DNA of 64,000 nucleotides from Trichomonas vaginalis G3 (Eukaryota > Parabasalia > Trichomonadida > Trichomonadidae). Every line of letters starts with the position of its first letter. Position 1 is the stretch's first letter. This document shows, in pieces, positions 19,889 through 30,450 of this stretch. Under the pieces are notes generated by a model, which did not search any database, had not been told where the DNA came from, and was given only the letters and a program-made list of their open reading frames with translations. The stretch spans positions 20,097,962-20,161,961 of the forward strand of contig NC_067208.1 in assembly GCF_026262505.1 (NCBI RefSeq). Reading direction: 5' to 3'. Made by a program: the position numbers and the translations under genes.

Positions 19889-20737
19889 TTATATTTTTAC
19901 CGTTCGATAGTAGTTGTATATGAAACTAAGTTCTAAGTAAAACGCATGGTATAATGGAATTATTCTCTTTCTTCCATCTGTAGTAAACCATACTTGAAAG
20001 TCTGAAATACTTCCACTTGGTGGTTCATATAGCTTTGTAGGTTTTTCGTAAAAGTCATTCATCAGACATAAGAAAGAGTTTTGCGCACCAGAAAATGAAG
20101 CATGAACTATAATAGCATCTGGGTCGAAAACATTTTCATATGTTCCATTAGGGTTTTCGACTTCATAAAAGTCCGGGTGTACTGGATATTCTGCAGGCTG
20201 ATTTAACATCCTCAAAAACCTATACCATGCCAAGTTGTTATATTTTGTAGAAATATAAACGTTTTCTCCAAGGTCTTCTATTTTATTGATTTTAACAGTT
20301 GCATTTTTCCTGTCATATATAATATCGAGATGGTATTCTCCTTCGTCAATGTTATACTGGTTTGCATATTCGAGATAGATTTCGTTTATTTTTTCTTGAA
20401 AAGCTTGAAGAGTTGTTTCTAAGTTTACAAGCAAATTCACTTGTAAAAGTTTTCCCTGTTCAAATTTCTCATGCGTACGTTTTTCTTTGTTATAGTATCG
20501 AACGGTAAAACCGACCGTAAATGGGAAACCATGTATGGCTTCTGAAATGAACTTCATTCTACGAAAGCCAACAGCTTTTGTGACGGATGGGTCTCTTAGC
20601 CATCTCAATGGGTAGTCAAAACGATAGCCTTCATGCTTTACGGTCTCTGTCTCAAACTTTTGACCGACATTAGTAAAAAGTTCATCTAATGGTTTAGTTG
20701 TAGCAACTCTAGAATTTTCTTTTTCTATTGAAAGCAT
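19889..20737 (-). CDS. Putative vertex/minor capsid protein (family A)
   Basis: The 282-aa protein shares its layout with element 2 proteins at 46416-47297 and 61162-62019: an aromatic strand near the N-terminus (GYRFDYPLRWLRDPSVTKAVGFRRMKFI; compare YTYEYPRYWVEYVGGEKAIEIRQVRSI and VTFKFPTDWIVNINEEKYIGITSMYI) and a beta-rich C-terminus. Predicted all-beta content and several copies per element suggest a penton-like or fibre-base capsid component; this is inference, with no characterised homologue recognised. It diverges from the fibre gene across only 18 bp. It looks whole. Confidence 0.55.
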   Translation of the reverse strand: MLSIEKENSRVATTKPLDELFTNVGQKFETETVKHEGYRFDYPLRWLRDPSVTKAVGFRRMKFISEAIHGFPFTVGFTVRYYNKEKRTHEKFEQGKLLQVNLLVNLETTLQAFQEKINEIYLEYANQYNIDEGEYHLDIIYDRKNATVKINKIEDLGENVYISTKYNNLAWYRFLRMLNQPAEYPVHPDFYEVENPNGTYENVFDPDAIIVHASFSGAQNSFLCLMNDFYEKPTKLYEPPSGSISDFQVWFTTDGRKRIIPLYHAFYLELSFIYNYYRTVKI

Positions 20738-20755
20738 ATTTTATCTAGAATAAAA
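20738..20755. promoter_or_regulatory. 18-bp bidirectional element promoter
   Basis: The entire spacer between divergent start codons reads ATTTTATCTAGAATAAAA, giving a TTTTATCTA box toward the fibre gene and TTTTTATTCTA toward the vertex-protein gene on the other strand. Confidence 0.6.
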
Positions 20756-22065
20756 ATGTCAAATGAAACAGCGTCTATGAGAGAAATACAACACAACCGA
20801 CAACTCATTATACAAGCTCTAAATAAGAACACAACAAACTTTTCAAACTATTCTAAGATATCTGAGTCATTGAAAGAAGGAAACTTAAAACTGACAATGA
20901 ACCCAATGACAGATGAGTTTCTGTTTCAAGACAATAGGAACCATACTGTCTGTATAAATCCAACAAAAGGAACTTTAAACGAGAAACCTATAGATGAACT
21001 TCTTTTGAAAGCAGATATTGACAACAAAGCTGACAAAGAGTATGTCATTGAAAAAGTTCAAGAAGAACATGACAGAGCAGATGCAACATATGCAACAAAA
21101 GAGGATGTTGAAAAGAAAGCAGATAAAACATATGTTGACGATGAGTTAGAATGTGTGGCTAGTGCGTTAGTGAAGAAGGCAGATAAGGAATATGTGGATG
21201 AAAAAGACAATGAAATTAAAGAAAGGGTTGAATGGTATAATGAACGGACATCAAAGACTTTTAAATTTAAAGCTGATACAGGATGGGTTTCAGGGTGTTT
21301 AGACCTTAAAGCCGACAAGAACCATACACATACCATTGCAAATATTACAAACTTACAAGAAACCTTAAACAGGAAAAGTGACGTTGGACATACACATAAC
21401 TTCTTCTCAACTGTTGGTATAGAAAGTATTTTAGGAACGATTGAAGAAACTGGTGGGGGTGGATTATATTTTAAACCTCCTAACTTTCCAGAAGGTTTAA
21501 CATCGGATAAAGACATTAGATGTAGAAATGTCTATGTCATGGAGGATGAAAAAAAAGTTAAATTCACTGCTCAAGATTTATATGATAAAAAAGCTGACAA
21601 AACAGAGCTTCAAACATTAAAGACAGAAATACTTCAAACAGTATATCCTATAGGTTCTATTTATACGTCAATGAACTCTACCAGACCAGAAGTAGTACTT
21701 GGTTTTGGAACTTGGACTCAAATAGTCGACAGGTTTTTGTATTGTGCAAACTCTTCAAAGGAAACAGGTGGAAGTAAAACGATTTCAGGTGAAAACTTAC
21801 CTGCGCACAGTCACTACATAGATTTAAGTACATCTCAAGCAGGTTGGCATAAGCATAAATTTTGGGATTGGCACGCCTTGAAAAAAGGTAAAGGATATGA
21901 TGTTAAAGACGACGTTCAGTTTGCTATAAATTGTTACTGGAGTGACACTCAGGGAGATGGAAACCATACACATCGCGTTACAGGATATACACAAACAACG
22001 GGACAAAAAGTAAAGACTACATGCCACCTTACATGACAGTTTACGCATGGTATAGAATTGCTTAG
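20756..22065 (+). pseudogene. Fibre protein with KADK repeats and tail-collar-like end, broken
   Basis: A long fibre-type protein: repeated KADKxYVDE / KADKNHTHT heptad-like units (residues ~75-200) that would trimerise. A block VGIESILGTIEETGGGGLYFKPPNFPEGLTSD follows. The C-terminal domain LQTVYPIGSIYTSMNS, VLGFGTWTQIVDRFLYC, GENLPAHSH resembles the C-terminal domain of phage baseplate/tail proteins (T4 gp10-like). Likely role: receptor-binding spike of the virion-like particle. It is a shorter relative of the 50296-53553 fibre. It carries about one break, and its end overlaps that of the convergent integrase gene. Confidence 0.75.
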
Positions 22066-23021
22066 TCGTCATTTTCAACTTCTTTAGCATATTCGTCAGG
22101 AGTTGTCTTATATTTGTTAGGAACTGTCTTTGAAAGTATACCACCTTGAACTTTGACAAGTTTGAAACGAGGTCTGACAATAGTAGTTTTATCTTCTGCT
22201 TGCAGTGTGTACATTTTGCCATGTTTGCCTAAACTTCATAATATTCTCTTGTATACTTTCTTCTATTTTTACGAACACGAATGCGAGTACCTGTCGAGTT
22301 CCCATTGTTGTCATAGTCAATAGTATTTTCATATGGGTCGCGTTTAGGTATTTCTATTTTTACTTTGTCACCTTTCTTAAGTTTGAAGCCTGGCATTCTT
22401 TCTTGTTTGTCTCTTTTGACTAAACTATTAAATATATAGTCTTTCTCTAAGTCAGGGTTGTTTTTTCATTTCTTCGGGGGAGTGGTTTCCCAAACCTTTT
22501 TGTTTACGGGTATTGTAAATATTTAAAACTTGTCTCATCTTTGCCATGGAGAAATGTCTATACTTGTCGTCATATGACATTTCATCTACCTCACCACCTT
22601 GTGGTTGGTTTAAGTCTCTTAAGATTTTTATACAACTGTCAATGACACCAAGAGCAGAATGGTTTTGGTCGACAATGAAATATTGGTTTACATTTTTTGA
22701 ACGCAGATAGTTTTTTAATATCGTCTGATTTGAAAGAACGTTCACAGTCAGATGTCAGTTTTGTTGGATGGTATTTGTCAACGAAGATTGTCAAAGCAGT
22801 TTTCACATCTAAAATATTTTTGGACTGTAATGGTTGGCTTCACAGTATCTTGTGTTTTGACCGACAAATATTAGCCAGTATGGTGGTCCATCTTCTCTAT
22901 ACCTCGGAATGTTTTCCAAGATATCCATAAACCAAGCATTTGGTGTTGAACTAAAGATTTTTACCATGAGTGCTTTCTTTGTTGCTTTAGAAACATACGG
23001 GTCCTTGTTTGGATTCGTCAT
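22062..23021 (-). pseudogene. Retroviral-type integrase (c-integrase), broken
   Basis: The region matches the element 2 integrase (53622-54713) in order: an N-terminal stretch beginning MTNPNKDPYVSKATKKALMV, the catalytic-core part with VDQNHSALGVIDSCIKILRDLNQ, and a C-terminal small-barrel part (GFKLKKGDKVKIEIPKRDPYEN, KNRRKYTREYYEV). Polinton integrases insert the element with a 6-bp target duplication, matching what is seen at the ends of element 1. This copy is broken at several points. Confidence 0.8.
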
Positions 23022-23037
23022 TTTTATCCTATAAGAA

Positions 23038-23397
23038 ATGGGTTTATTTGGCGCATTAGCAGGAGTTGCATCCAGATTTTTGCCCGCAGTGGGAACACTA
23101 GCCAGAGGTGCATTTGGAATTGGAAGGAAGATTTTGAGTACATTAGGTATACTGAAAGAGAAAGCACAGCCTATTATACAAACTGTACAGAAAGGTTGGG
23201 AGGTAGCACGAGATGCAGCAAATCTTATTCCAAATCCTGAAACAAGAGGAAAAGTTCAAGGATGGATGGACAATGTAGGAAGACAAGCAGGAAACTACTA
23301 TAACAAAGCAAATGACTACTATAACCAAGCAGGGCACTATATGGACCAAGGTGAAAGATTCTTTAACAGAGGATATAACCATGCACAACAGTGGTAA
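23038..23397 (+). CDS. Small Gly/Ala-rich protein with aromatic tail
   Basis: The 119-aa protein opens MGLFGALAGVASRFLPAVGTLARGAFGIGRKIL, an amphipathic Gly/Ala helix typical of membrane-active virion proteins. The C-terminus is N/Y/Q-rich (NYYNKANDYYNQAGHYMDQGERFFNRGYNHAQQW). It has a TTTTTATCCTATAAGAA box directly before the ATG. It diverges from the integrase across 16 bp. It may be functionally similar to 19642-19884 (inference). Confidence 0.6.
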   Translation: MGLFGALAGVASRFLPAVGTLARGAFGIGRKILSTLGILKEKAQPIIQTVQKGWEVARDAANLIPNPETRGKVQGWMDNVGRQAGNYYNKANDYYNQAGHYMDQGERFFNRGYNHAQQW

Positions 23398-23459
23398 ACA
23401 ACAACCAACCCGCAACCGCCTCAAACGTGGGGAATGTAAATTTTTTTAACTGAGATGAA

Positions 23460-23605
23460 ATGAACAATACAGCATTGAGACAAATGGGCTCAAGATGGAT
23501 TTGTCGGCTTCCAGCAGTTACACCACCACGTGTTTGTCAGTTCTTCCTATACCTCAGGAAGTTTTAGACCGACTTAAAAAACAACAACAACCAGTTGAAA
23601 ACAAC
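23460..23605 (+). pseudogene. Small element gene, probably broken
   Basis: A short reading frame follows the same leader sequence (TTTTTTAACTGAGATGAA) that precedes the next gene at 23633. The product is P/Q-rich and was not recognised. It is listed because of the duplicated leader; coding is doubtful. Confidence 0.35.
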
Positions 23606-23632
23606 CAAACTAAAATTTTTTACTGAGATGAA

Positions 23633-24217
23633 ATGACCGAAGAAGTTGAAACGGTAGATTTGACACCACAAACAAAAAGTTCAGAACACATTGTCAAAAC
23701 CTGTCAAAGAACTTACAGATGAAGAAAAAAATTCAATAATAGAAAGTGCCAGTCTGGAAATACAAACCCTAACTATAAAGTCACTTTTCATAGAAATGGA
23801 ACGGCTAGTATCTCAAAAAAGAAACAGACTCTCACAAATAAAATATTGAAGTCTGAAGGAGCTTTCGAGACAACAGATGGAAAAGTTTACTTCACTGACC
23901 AACAGTTCATTATAGAACATCTCATTGACTTAGAGTCGAAATATTCTAAACTTTACAAACAAACACAAAAAGTTGAAAGGAAAACAAAACAAATGGCATA
24001 TGATATTTATGAAGATGTTGACGACACAACTGTTCCTGCAAGTGAAGTAAAGTCAGAGGAACCGAAAAGTGACGAAAAACCGATAGAAGAAGAAAAACCA
24101 AAAACTGAAGATAAACCAAAAACAAAGTTTAGTTTCCAAACTAAACCAAGTCAACCTTCATTAGCTGGTATGGGTTGGCGTCAAAGACTTTTGGTAGCTG
24201 GTGGTTATGTTAAGTAA
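23633..24217 (+). pseudogene. Acidic/lysine-rich element protein, broken
   Basis: The region encodes a coiled-coil stretch (FIIEHLIDLESKYSKLYKQTQKVERKTKQM) followed by an E/K/P-rich disordered part (PKSDEKPIEEEKPKTEDKPKT) and a conserved-looking end GMGWRQRLLVAGGYVK. It carries about two breaks. Function unknown; it sits between a candidate virion gene and the polymerase. Confidence 0.45.
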
Positions 24218-24246
24218 AGTAAAAACATTTTTTTATTTTTATAAAA

Positions 24247-26390
24247 ATGCCCTCGCATAGAATGGATAGAAGGTCTGCTAGAATAAAAGCAGAGTTGAAA
24301 GATATGGTTGGAGAGTTTTCAAAGAAGTTTAAATATAGGAAGGGAAGACCCATAAAGTTCTATGACAAACTGGCTGGTCTACCTACGAAAATGGACCTAG
24401 AAACAGCGCGCGCAACTATCCAAACAGACTGGAGAGGTTAGAAGAAGAACGTCTTATGGACATGCCTTTCAATGTTACTGAGCCTCAAGTTGAAGGACAC
24501 GACGGCTTTGCCAGGTTCTACTGGAAACATAACGAACAGTTGCATCCCTTGAGAAGGAAAAAAGGAAAAGGTGAAGACAAACATGCTCCCATGGAAAGAA
24601 CAAGATATGCATATGAAAAGTACCGTGAAGTTAGAAGTCAAATTACATCTGGTCGAACCTTTACAGTAAACTTTGACGAAGGAAAGAACAAAGAAGGCTT
24701 CATGGGAGTACTTGCTGCCATACAAGACGGAAATAAGAAAGGATACAATCTCAGACTAACCGTAACAGATTTAGATGGTCATATATACTATGCGCATGGC
24801 AATGTCACAACAGCCGCACAACTTCTTGACGCTTTCAAGACTACAAAGAGAGAACAAATGGTTGACTCCGACTCAGACATTTTGAATGCAATTGAAGGAA
24901 TTGCAAGTGTCAAGTTCGAATGGTACCAACCTAACCCTCAAGCAGTCAGACAACATGCTGGATACTTCCCGTTCATAAATAAGTCTGACATTGACTTGAC
25001 AAGGTATGGAATTTACAATTCAATTGAAACAATTGTCAATGAACCTTGCATTCTTACATGTCTCAGGAACTCTGGTCTTGTTACAGATGAGAAGATGAAG
25101 TACCTTGAGTCATGTGTGAAGACAAGGTACATTCTCAGAGGTCAATTGGCAAAAATTGCACCGTTGGCAAATGTCAATATCCGAGTCAACATACCTACAG
25201 CTAAAGGTTCTTCACATGACGACTATGTTGTTGAGTTCAATTTACCATGGTTGAAGATTGCAATTGTCCACAACCACTTCATGTTGAACGAAAGTCTTAT
25301 GTTCGGAAAAGGCAAGTGCAACATTGTCAGAGCTGTAAACATTCTTTTCGAGAAAGGTTTGTTGGAACCAATTCCAGATGACAAGCTGACAGAAAGTTTT
25401 GTACCAAAAGACGAAACAAACTTTTCACTGTTAGCAAGACCAAAAGTTGTTCCAGACAAAGTTCTAGCACAAAAGAAGTACACAATTCCAAAAGGAGTTG
25501 GATTGTTCGGATACCAACCTGAACCAGAAGAACTTCCAATGAGGTTGCAAGAACTTCAAGATGCTATAAACAAACTTCCATTGAGACATCCAATTGACGT
25601 CAAATTGTATTGGAGAGCATCTGAGCTAGGTCAGAAGGTTTTATATGAAACAGGTTGCTTCGACGATGTTTATGAGATAACAGGAGAAGTTTCTCAGAAG
25701 ATAAGAGACTCACTTGAATTTCCACGAACTGGACCGATTGGATGCGACAAGTTCGACTCAAACGAAAAGATATACTATGTTGACCTTAACGCTGCGTACA
25801 TGAGGTTTGTCCAATATATTCCAACTGGAATTCCAAACGAAGATGGCGAGTTCCCGGGAAGGAACTATACAGTTGGAAAAGTCATACAACAACTGTATGA
25901 TATTAGGAAAGCTTCAAACCCCAAACTTGCAATGACACTCAAATTGCTTATGAATTCGACATGGGGATATTCCATTAAGAAACCTCAAGCGATGAAGAGT
26001 AAACACTATGAGAAGGTCGACAACTTTGTTGAAAGGTTCTCCCCTTTTGTTTTGAAATACGAATTTACTCAAGGTCAAGGTGGCTTAGTAACCACAGTAA
26101 AACCTATTGTCGAACATTGGTCCTATCCTCAGTTCGCAAAGGCAGTCCTTGACAACTACAACAAATTCTTCTCCGAAGTCAAATCCAAAGTTGTGGTTTA
26201 CTATGAGAACATCGACGCACTCATGACGAACAAAGAAGGCTATAACAAACTCATTGAAATGGGTTTAGTCGGTGAAAAGATGGGTCAATTCAAATTGGAC
26301 AAAATTTTCACCGAAGTTCATGTCCTCTCCAAGCGTAAGTATTGGGGCATACTTGAAGACGGCACAGAAATAAAACATTGCATGAAATAG
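24247..26390 (+). pseudogene. Protein-primed DNA polymerase B (pPolB), broken
   Basis: The palm motifs are recognisable in the C-terminal third: motif A YYVDLNAAYM, motif B LKLLMNSTWGY and a motif C-like segment VVYYENIDALM. Upstream there is a long N-terminal region shared in style with the element 2 polymerase (LPWLKIAIVHNHFMLNE, compare LLLVEDHYMLNE). In Polintons pPolB replicates the element from a terminal protein bound to the TIR ends. This copy is broken and is more eroded than the one in element 2. Its leader is of the T-rich class (ATTTTTTTATTTTTATAAAA). Confidence 0.8.
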
Positions 26391-26447
26391 TAAAACATTG
26401 CATGAAGTAAAAACGTTTTTAAAACAATATATTTTTACATATATTAA

Positions 26448-26600
26448 ATGCTTCAGGTTGAAAAACAAAGAACAAAAGTAGCAGATACAAAACCGTTAGA
26501 CTATATGTTTACAAACGCCGGTAGGAATATATCAGATGAAGAAATTTCATCCCGAATTGTCTTTCATATACAACTACGGAAAAGTGCTGAAAAAGTATTG
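26448..26600 (+). pseudogene. 5' fragment of family A vertex-protein gene
   Basis: It starts MLQVEKQRTKVADTKPLDYMFTNAGR, clearly related to the start of the 19889-20737 protein (MLSIEKENSRVATTKPLDELFTNVGQ), and keeps a promoter box (ATATTTTTACATATATTAA). Only the first part of the gene is present, on the opposite strand from the full copy. Confidence 0.65.
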
Positions 26601-26603
26601 AAA

Positions 26604-26905
26604 AATATATTTTAGGTGAAGAGGTGAGATTTCACCTGTTTTTTCACCTGTTTTCTCACCCGTTGAATTTTCATGAATTTTGTGCTGAATTCGACAAAAA
26701 TGAGTTTTTGGTTGAAAAAAGAGGTGGAGCCAAAAGTGGCTTAACCTCAAAACAAGCATTTTGTGAAGAATATACCAACCCGCGGAATTCCGGCGGTTGC
26801 TTTTTATACAAAGTTCAACAGGTGAATTTTCATGAATTTCCTTAAGATAGAAAAAAATATATTTTAGGCGACCAGGTCACTCGGTCACTCGGTCATTTTA
26901 ACTTC
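26604..26905 (+). repeat. Palindromic modules with KilA-N gene scrap
   Basis: A GGTGA-type module (26604-26684) and a second module of a different arm type (26848-26905, GGCGACC / GGTCACTCGGTC) bracket a scrap of the KilA-N gene (about 26750-26810, matching 27313-27370). Confidence 0.65.
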
Positions 26906-27124
26906 TCTGAAAAAGTGTGACAACATGACATTTTGACAACAACACAGGAAATAGATTTCATCGTATATTTTTTGTTAAGACTTCATCGTAAATGTTTTGT
27001 TGAGACTTCATCGTATATGTTTTGTCGAGATTTTTATCGTTGTGGTCCGACGGTTAAGCCACAAACGAATGTCCGACGGTTAAGCCACCAAAAAATATTT
27101 TTTATTTTTATTGTAAGAACTGAA

Positions 27125-27787
27125 ATGACAGTCGAAGCAAAAACGTTCACGAACAAATCTAATGGCGAAACATTCACAAAAGGCACTTACAACGGTATTG
27201 AAGTCTTACGTAGAGACATGGATGGTTATGTAAATGCAACAAATATGTGTCAGCAGTTTAGGAAAGACTTTAGAAAGTTGTTGGAAAATAAGTCCTGGGA
27301 AGAGTATTTTGAGGCATTTTGTGAAGAATATACCAACCGCCGGAATTCCGGCGGTTGCTTTTTATACAAAGTTCATGCAGGAATTCCGGATGAAATCAAA
27401 CATGTTAGAGGAACGTATGTAGACCCAAGACTCATAAACTATATAGCAATGTGGGCTTCTCCAAAATATTGCATAGCAGTTGGAAAAATTCTGGACTCCA
27501 TAGACAAGAAAGTTCATGAGAAGTTAGATGAAGAAGAACTTGAAGATACAGTAGAGAATGCAAAACCTTTGTTCGAAGAAGAAGTTAGAAAAATGCATGA
27601 AAAACAAATAGAACATGAACGTGAGATATGTTCTGGTTATAGAGATTCTCCATACGAACTAGACCAATGGGAACAAGAAGATTTAAAGAGAGAATTTAGA
27701 GAATATGAACTCGCTAAGATAGCATTTGAAGCTGCAGAAAAGAAGTTAAAAGTTTGGGGTCGTTTTGTAAAAAAATATTGTGAGTAA
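27125..27787 (+). CDS. KilA-N domain protein
   Basis: The 220-aa protein is read from the Met after GTAAGAACTGAA, a leader shared with the neighbouring paralogues (an upstream in-frame ATG at 26933 is less likely). The KilA-N signature is present: GYVNATNMCQQF near residue 36 and RLINYIAMWASPKYCIAVGKIL around 110-130. A long charged coiled coil follows. KilA-N is a DNA-binding domain of large DNA viruses and phages. A 22-bp perfect palindrome (27335-27356, centre GCCGGAATTCCGGC) lies in its coding sequence. First of four related genes at 27125-31278. It looks whole. Confidence 0.78.
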   Translation: MTVEAKTFTNKSNGETFTKGTYNGIEVLRRDMDGYVNATNMCQQFRKDFRKLLENKSWEEYFEAFCEEYTNRRNSGGCFLYKVHAGIPDEIKHVRGTYVDPRLINYIAMWASPKYCIAVGKILDSIDKKVHEKLDEEELEDTVENAKPLFEEEVRKMHEKQIEHEREICSGYRDSPYELDQWEQEDLKREFREYELAKIAFEAAEKKLKVWGRFVKKYCE

Positions 27788-27808
27788 ATGAACCATTTTT
27801 TTCGACAA

Positions 27809-27888
27809 AAATATAATTTAGGGTAGAAGGGTATATCTAACCTCTTTTCTAACCTCTTTTCTACCCTCTTGAATTTTCATGAATTTCC
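27809..27888 (+). repeat. Palindromic module, GGGTA type
   Basis: Same frame as the GGTGA modules, but with GGGTAGAAGGGTATATCTAA on one side and AACCTC, AACCTC, TACCC words on the other, so both arms differ together. Confidence 0.75.
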
Positions 27889-27949
27889 TTAAGATAAAAA
27901 ATATATTTTAGTTTTTTATAAAATATTTTTTTATTTTTATTGTAAGAAC

Positions 27950-28864
27950 ATGTTAGCAACAACAGCACCAAACTCGTTAGTCATGAATCCTACGTCAATG
28001 TTAGTAGAAATGAAAAGCTTCATTCCTTCTTCATATACTTTCGAAACAAAAATCCAGAAGATAAAGCAAGAACTTTTAACAAGTAATTTAGACTGTAGTG
28101 CGAAAGATGAAACAAATGAACAGTATCTTTATGAAATGCAGGATATTATTGACCATTTACCTAAACTTCCTGAAATCCAACAACAAAAACTCACTATTCC
28201 AGAATTCGATGAAATAGAAGTCGGACTGACTGACTCAGTAGAAATAAAGAAGTTCATACGAAAGGTTAACTATGAGTTTCTTGGATTTCATTGCAACCAC
28301 AAAGTCATGGACAAAGATTGCGACATGTTATATAAGAACATCTCTGACATATATAAATCTGGGGAGTTTAAGACCTACGACAACTTTGTTTCGTTAGTTG
28401 CAAAATGTGTATGGCAGATAAGAGATAAAGACAGAAGGGGTAAAATATGGAACGAACAGATAAGACCAACTGCTTCAGATTTAAAGAAAACCATTGACGC
28501 CTTAGTCGTACTTGCAGGTAAGGTTTCAATGTACAATGCAAAAATGAACCCGCAATGTTCAAAATGTAAAGCAGCAATGAGGAAATATAACTACTCCGTC
28601 AAAGAGATAGAAAGAATGCGAAACGACTATGCTGACTTAAAGAAAGAAGCAGAGAAACCAGCAGAAAATAAAATGGACATGTTAGAATTTCTGAACAAAA
28701 ACTATCCAACAGCAGACGATTTCCTTCTATCTGATGTCAAGAAGAAGTATAAAGAAACTTTCGGTATCGTTAAAACATTTGACATACTAAAAGAAGAAAT
28801 AGAAGCTACGAAATTGTTTAGGATTTCAAATATACATCATACAATTCATGTAAAACGCTTGTGA
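27950..28864 (+). CDS. Element protein of unknown function, 304 aa
   Basis: An intact frame with the same leader as the KilA-N genes (TATTTTTTTATTTTTATTGTAAGAAC). The middle holds a Cys cluster, CSKCKAAMRKYNYS, preceded by FHCNHKVMDKDCDML, which could bind a metal. The C-terminus (FLLSDVKKKYKETFGIVKTFDILKEEIEATKLFRISN) looks like a small helical or winged-helix fold. Position and leader suggest a DNA-binding or regulatory protein; the family was not recognised. Confidence 0.55.
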   Translation: MLATTAPNSLVMNPTSMLVEMKSFIPSSYTFETKIQKIKQELLTSNLDCSAKDETNEQYLYEMQDIIDHLPKLPEIQQQKLTIPEFDEIEVGLTDSVEIKKFIRKVNYEFLGFHCNHKVMDKDCDMLYKNISDIYKSGEFKTYDNFVSLVAKCVWQIRDKDRRGKIWNEQIRPTASDLKKTIDALVVLAGKVSMYNAKMNPQCSKCKAAMRKYNYSVKEIERMRNDYADLKKEAEKPAENKMDMLEFLNKNYPTADDFLLSDVKKKYKETFGIVKTFDILKEEIEATKLFRISNIHHTIHVKRL

Positions 28865-29272
28865 AAAAAGAGGTGAGAAAAGAGGTGAGAAAACGGGTGA
28901 AATCTCACCTCTTCACCTAAAATATATTTTTGGGTCATTTACGCTCATTACGCAGAAGTCTTGACAAAACATTTACGATGAAATCATGAAAATTCATGTA
29001 CGAAGAAGTCTTGACAAAACATGTACGATGAAATCATGAAAATTCATGAGGTGAAAAATTAGGTGAAAAAACAGGTGAAATCTCACCTCTTCACCTAAAA
29101 TATATTTTTATTGAATTCAGCAACAAAAATCTGAGTAAAATGGCATATGCTTGCTTCCCTCGGAAAACCGAGAGAAGGGATTCCGTATGAAATTCATGAA
29201 TTTCCTTAAGATAGAAAAAATAAAGTTAGTTTTTTATAAAATATTTTTTTTATTTTGTATGTAAGAACAGAA
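28864..29272 (-). repeat. Two inverted palindromic modules and a KilA-N scrap; no gene
   Basis: Inverted GGTGA modules at ~28864-28932 and ~29030-29110 frame two degenerate 'acgatgaaatcatgaaaattcatg' copies. About 29150-29190 matches part of the downstream KilA-N gene, including its hairpin CCTCGGAAAACCGAG. The T-rich leader of the next gene follows. Confidence 0.7.
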
Positions 29273-29884
29273 ATGACAAACACTGAGTTTGAAACAGTTA
29301 AAAAGATAGACAATAACACTAAATTGGTTAGAATAGGTGATTTAAACGTAAGATACTCAAAGAAATACAACAAATATTCTTTGTCAGACATTATATCTCC
29401 ATCTGGAAAGAGAGCAAAGGACTGGGTTAAAATTGCTTCTACTCAGAAAATTTTGACAAGAAATCCTAAGCTTATGATATCGGTAAGATTCTATGGAACT
29501 ACAGCATATCTTATAGACAAAAGTCTTATACCAATAGTTTTGTTATGGTTAGACCCAGTTGTTGGATATAACTTCATAACATATGGTTCATTCGATACGG
29601 AACGTTGCAGTGAAGGCTTACTTTACATCGTTCAGAAACCGAAGGACTTCAATACAAAGAGATATAAGATAGGAAGAACATATAATATAACTCAAAGATA
29701 TGACAGTACAGTCAATAGAGTCAAGGTTGTGTTCGTTAACGATATGAGAGCTGCTGAAACAGAACTACTTGAAAAGTTTGAGAAAATGTATGGTGCTCCC
29801 ATAAAAGGTAAAGAAACGTTTGAAGTAGATGAGATAAATAAAGCTATAAAATTATTTGACGAAGTTGCTGAAAAATACATGTAA
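29273..29884 (+). CDS. KilA-N-like / T5orf172 (GIY-YIG superfamily) protein
   Basis: 203 aa from the Met after GTAAGAACAGAA. Residues ~1-105 fit a KilA-N-type fold (VRYSKKYNKYSLSDIISPSGKRAKDWVKI). Residues ~120-200 fit T5orf172, a GIY-YIG-related nuclease domain: GLLYIVQKPKDFNTKRYKIGRTYNITQRYDS, then VVFVNDMRAAETELLEKFEKMYGA. This pairing is common in large DNA viruses and phages. The end FDEVAEKYM is shared with the next gene, a sign of duplication or recombination within the array. It looks whole. Confidence 0.75.
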   Translation: MTNTEFETVKKIDNNTKLVRIGDLNVRYSKKYNKYSLSDIISPSGKRAKDWVKIASTQKILTRNPKLMISVRFYGTTAYLIDKSLIPIVLLWLDPVVGYNFITYGSFDTERCSEGLLYIVQKPKDFNTKRYKIGRTYNITQRYDSTVNRVKVVFVNDMRAAETELLEKFEKMYGAPIKGKETFEVDEINKAIKLFDEVAEKYM

Positions 29885-29972
29885 AGCGTTTATTTTTGGT
29901 CTTTTGTGAAAGTCAGGAAATAACGCTAATTTTTTATAAAATATTTTTTTTATTTTGTATGTAAAGACAGAA

Positions 29973-30362
29973 ATGACAACAACAGAGAACACAACAACTG
30001 CTATCGTTCATGAAGCCATAAATGAAGAATACGAGTACATACAATATAACAAACAACTCCGTCTCATTCGTTCGGTCAAAGATGACATGTACCAAATGCA
30101 AAGTATTTTGACAGCATGTTTTGCTCCAGACACTAAGAAACCACAAGACTGGTTTGAATTAAATAGCACTCATGAACTTTTGAGTGAGTTCGAACATGTA
30201 GAACTTAAAAAGATGTACCAAGACAGACAAAACTTACCATTGCATCTAAAAGGTATATATGTTCATAAGTTCCTAGTTAGTTCAATAGCAATGTGGGCTT
30301 CTCCTCGTTATGCATGGTATATTTACAGACTTCTTGACGAAGTTGCTGAAAAATACATGTAA
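29973..30362 (+). CDS. Short KilA-N domain protein
   Basis: 129 aa from the Met after GTAAAGACAGAA. The N-terminus (EYEYIQYNKQLRLIRSVKDDMYQMQSILTA) is nearly identical to that of the next gene; VSSIAMWASPRYAWYIYRLLDEVAEKYM closes the KilA-N domain and shares its last residues with the upstream gene. It contains only the DNA-binding domain. It looks like a product of recombination between its two neighbours (inference). Confidence 0.7.
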   Translation: MTTTENTTTAIVHEAINEEYEYIQYNKQLRLIRSVKDDMYQMQSILTACFAPDTKKPQDWFELNSTHELLSEFEHVELKKMYQDRQNLPLHLKGIYVHKFLVSSIAMWASPRYAWYIYRLLDEVAEKYM

Positions 30363-30450
30363 AGCGTTTATTTTTGGTCTTTTGTGAAAATAAAAAAATA
30401 ACGCTAATTTTTTATAAAATATTTTTTTTATTTTGTATGTAAAGACAGAT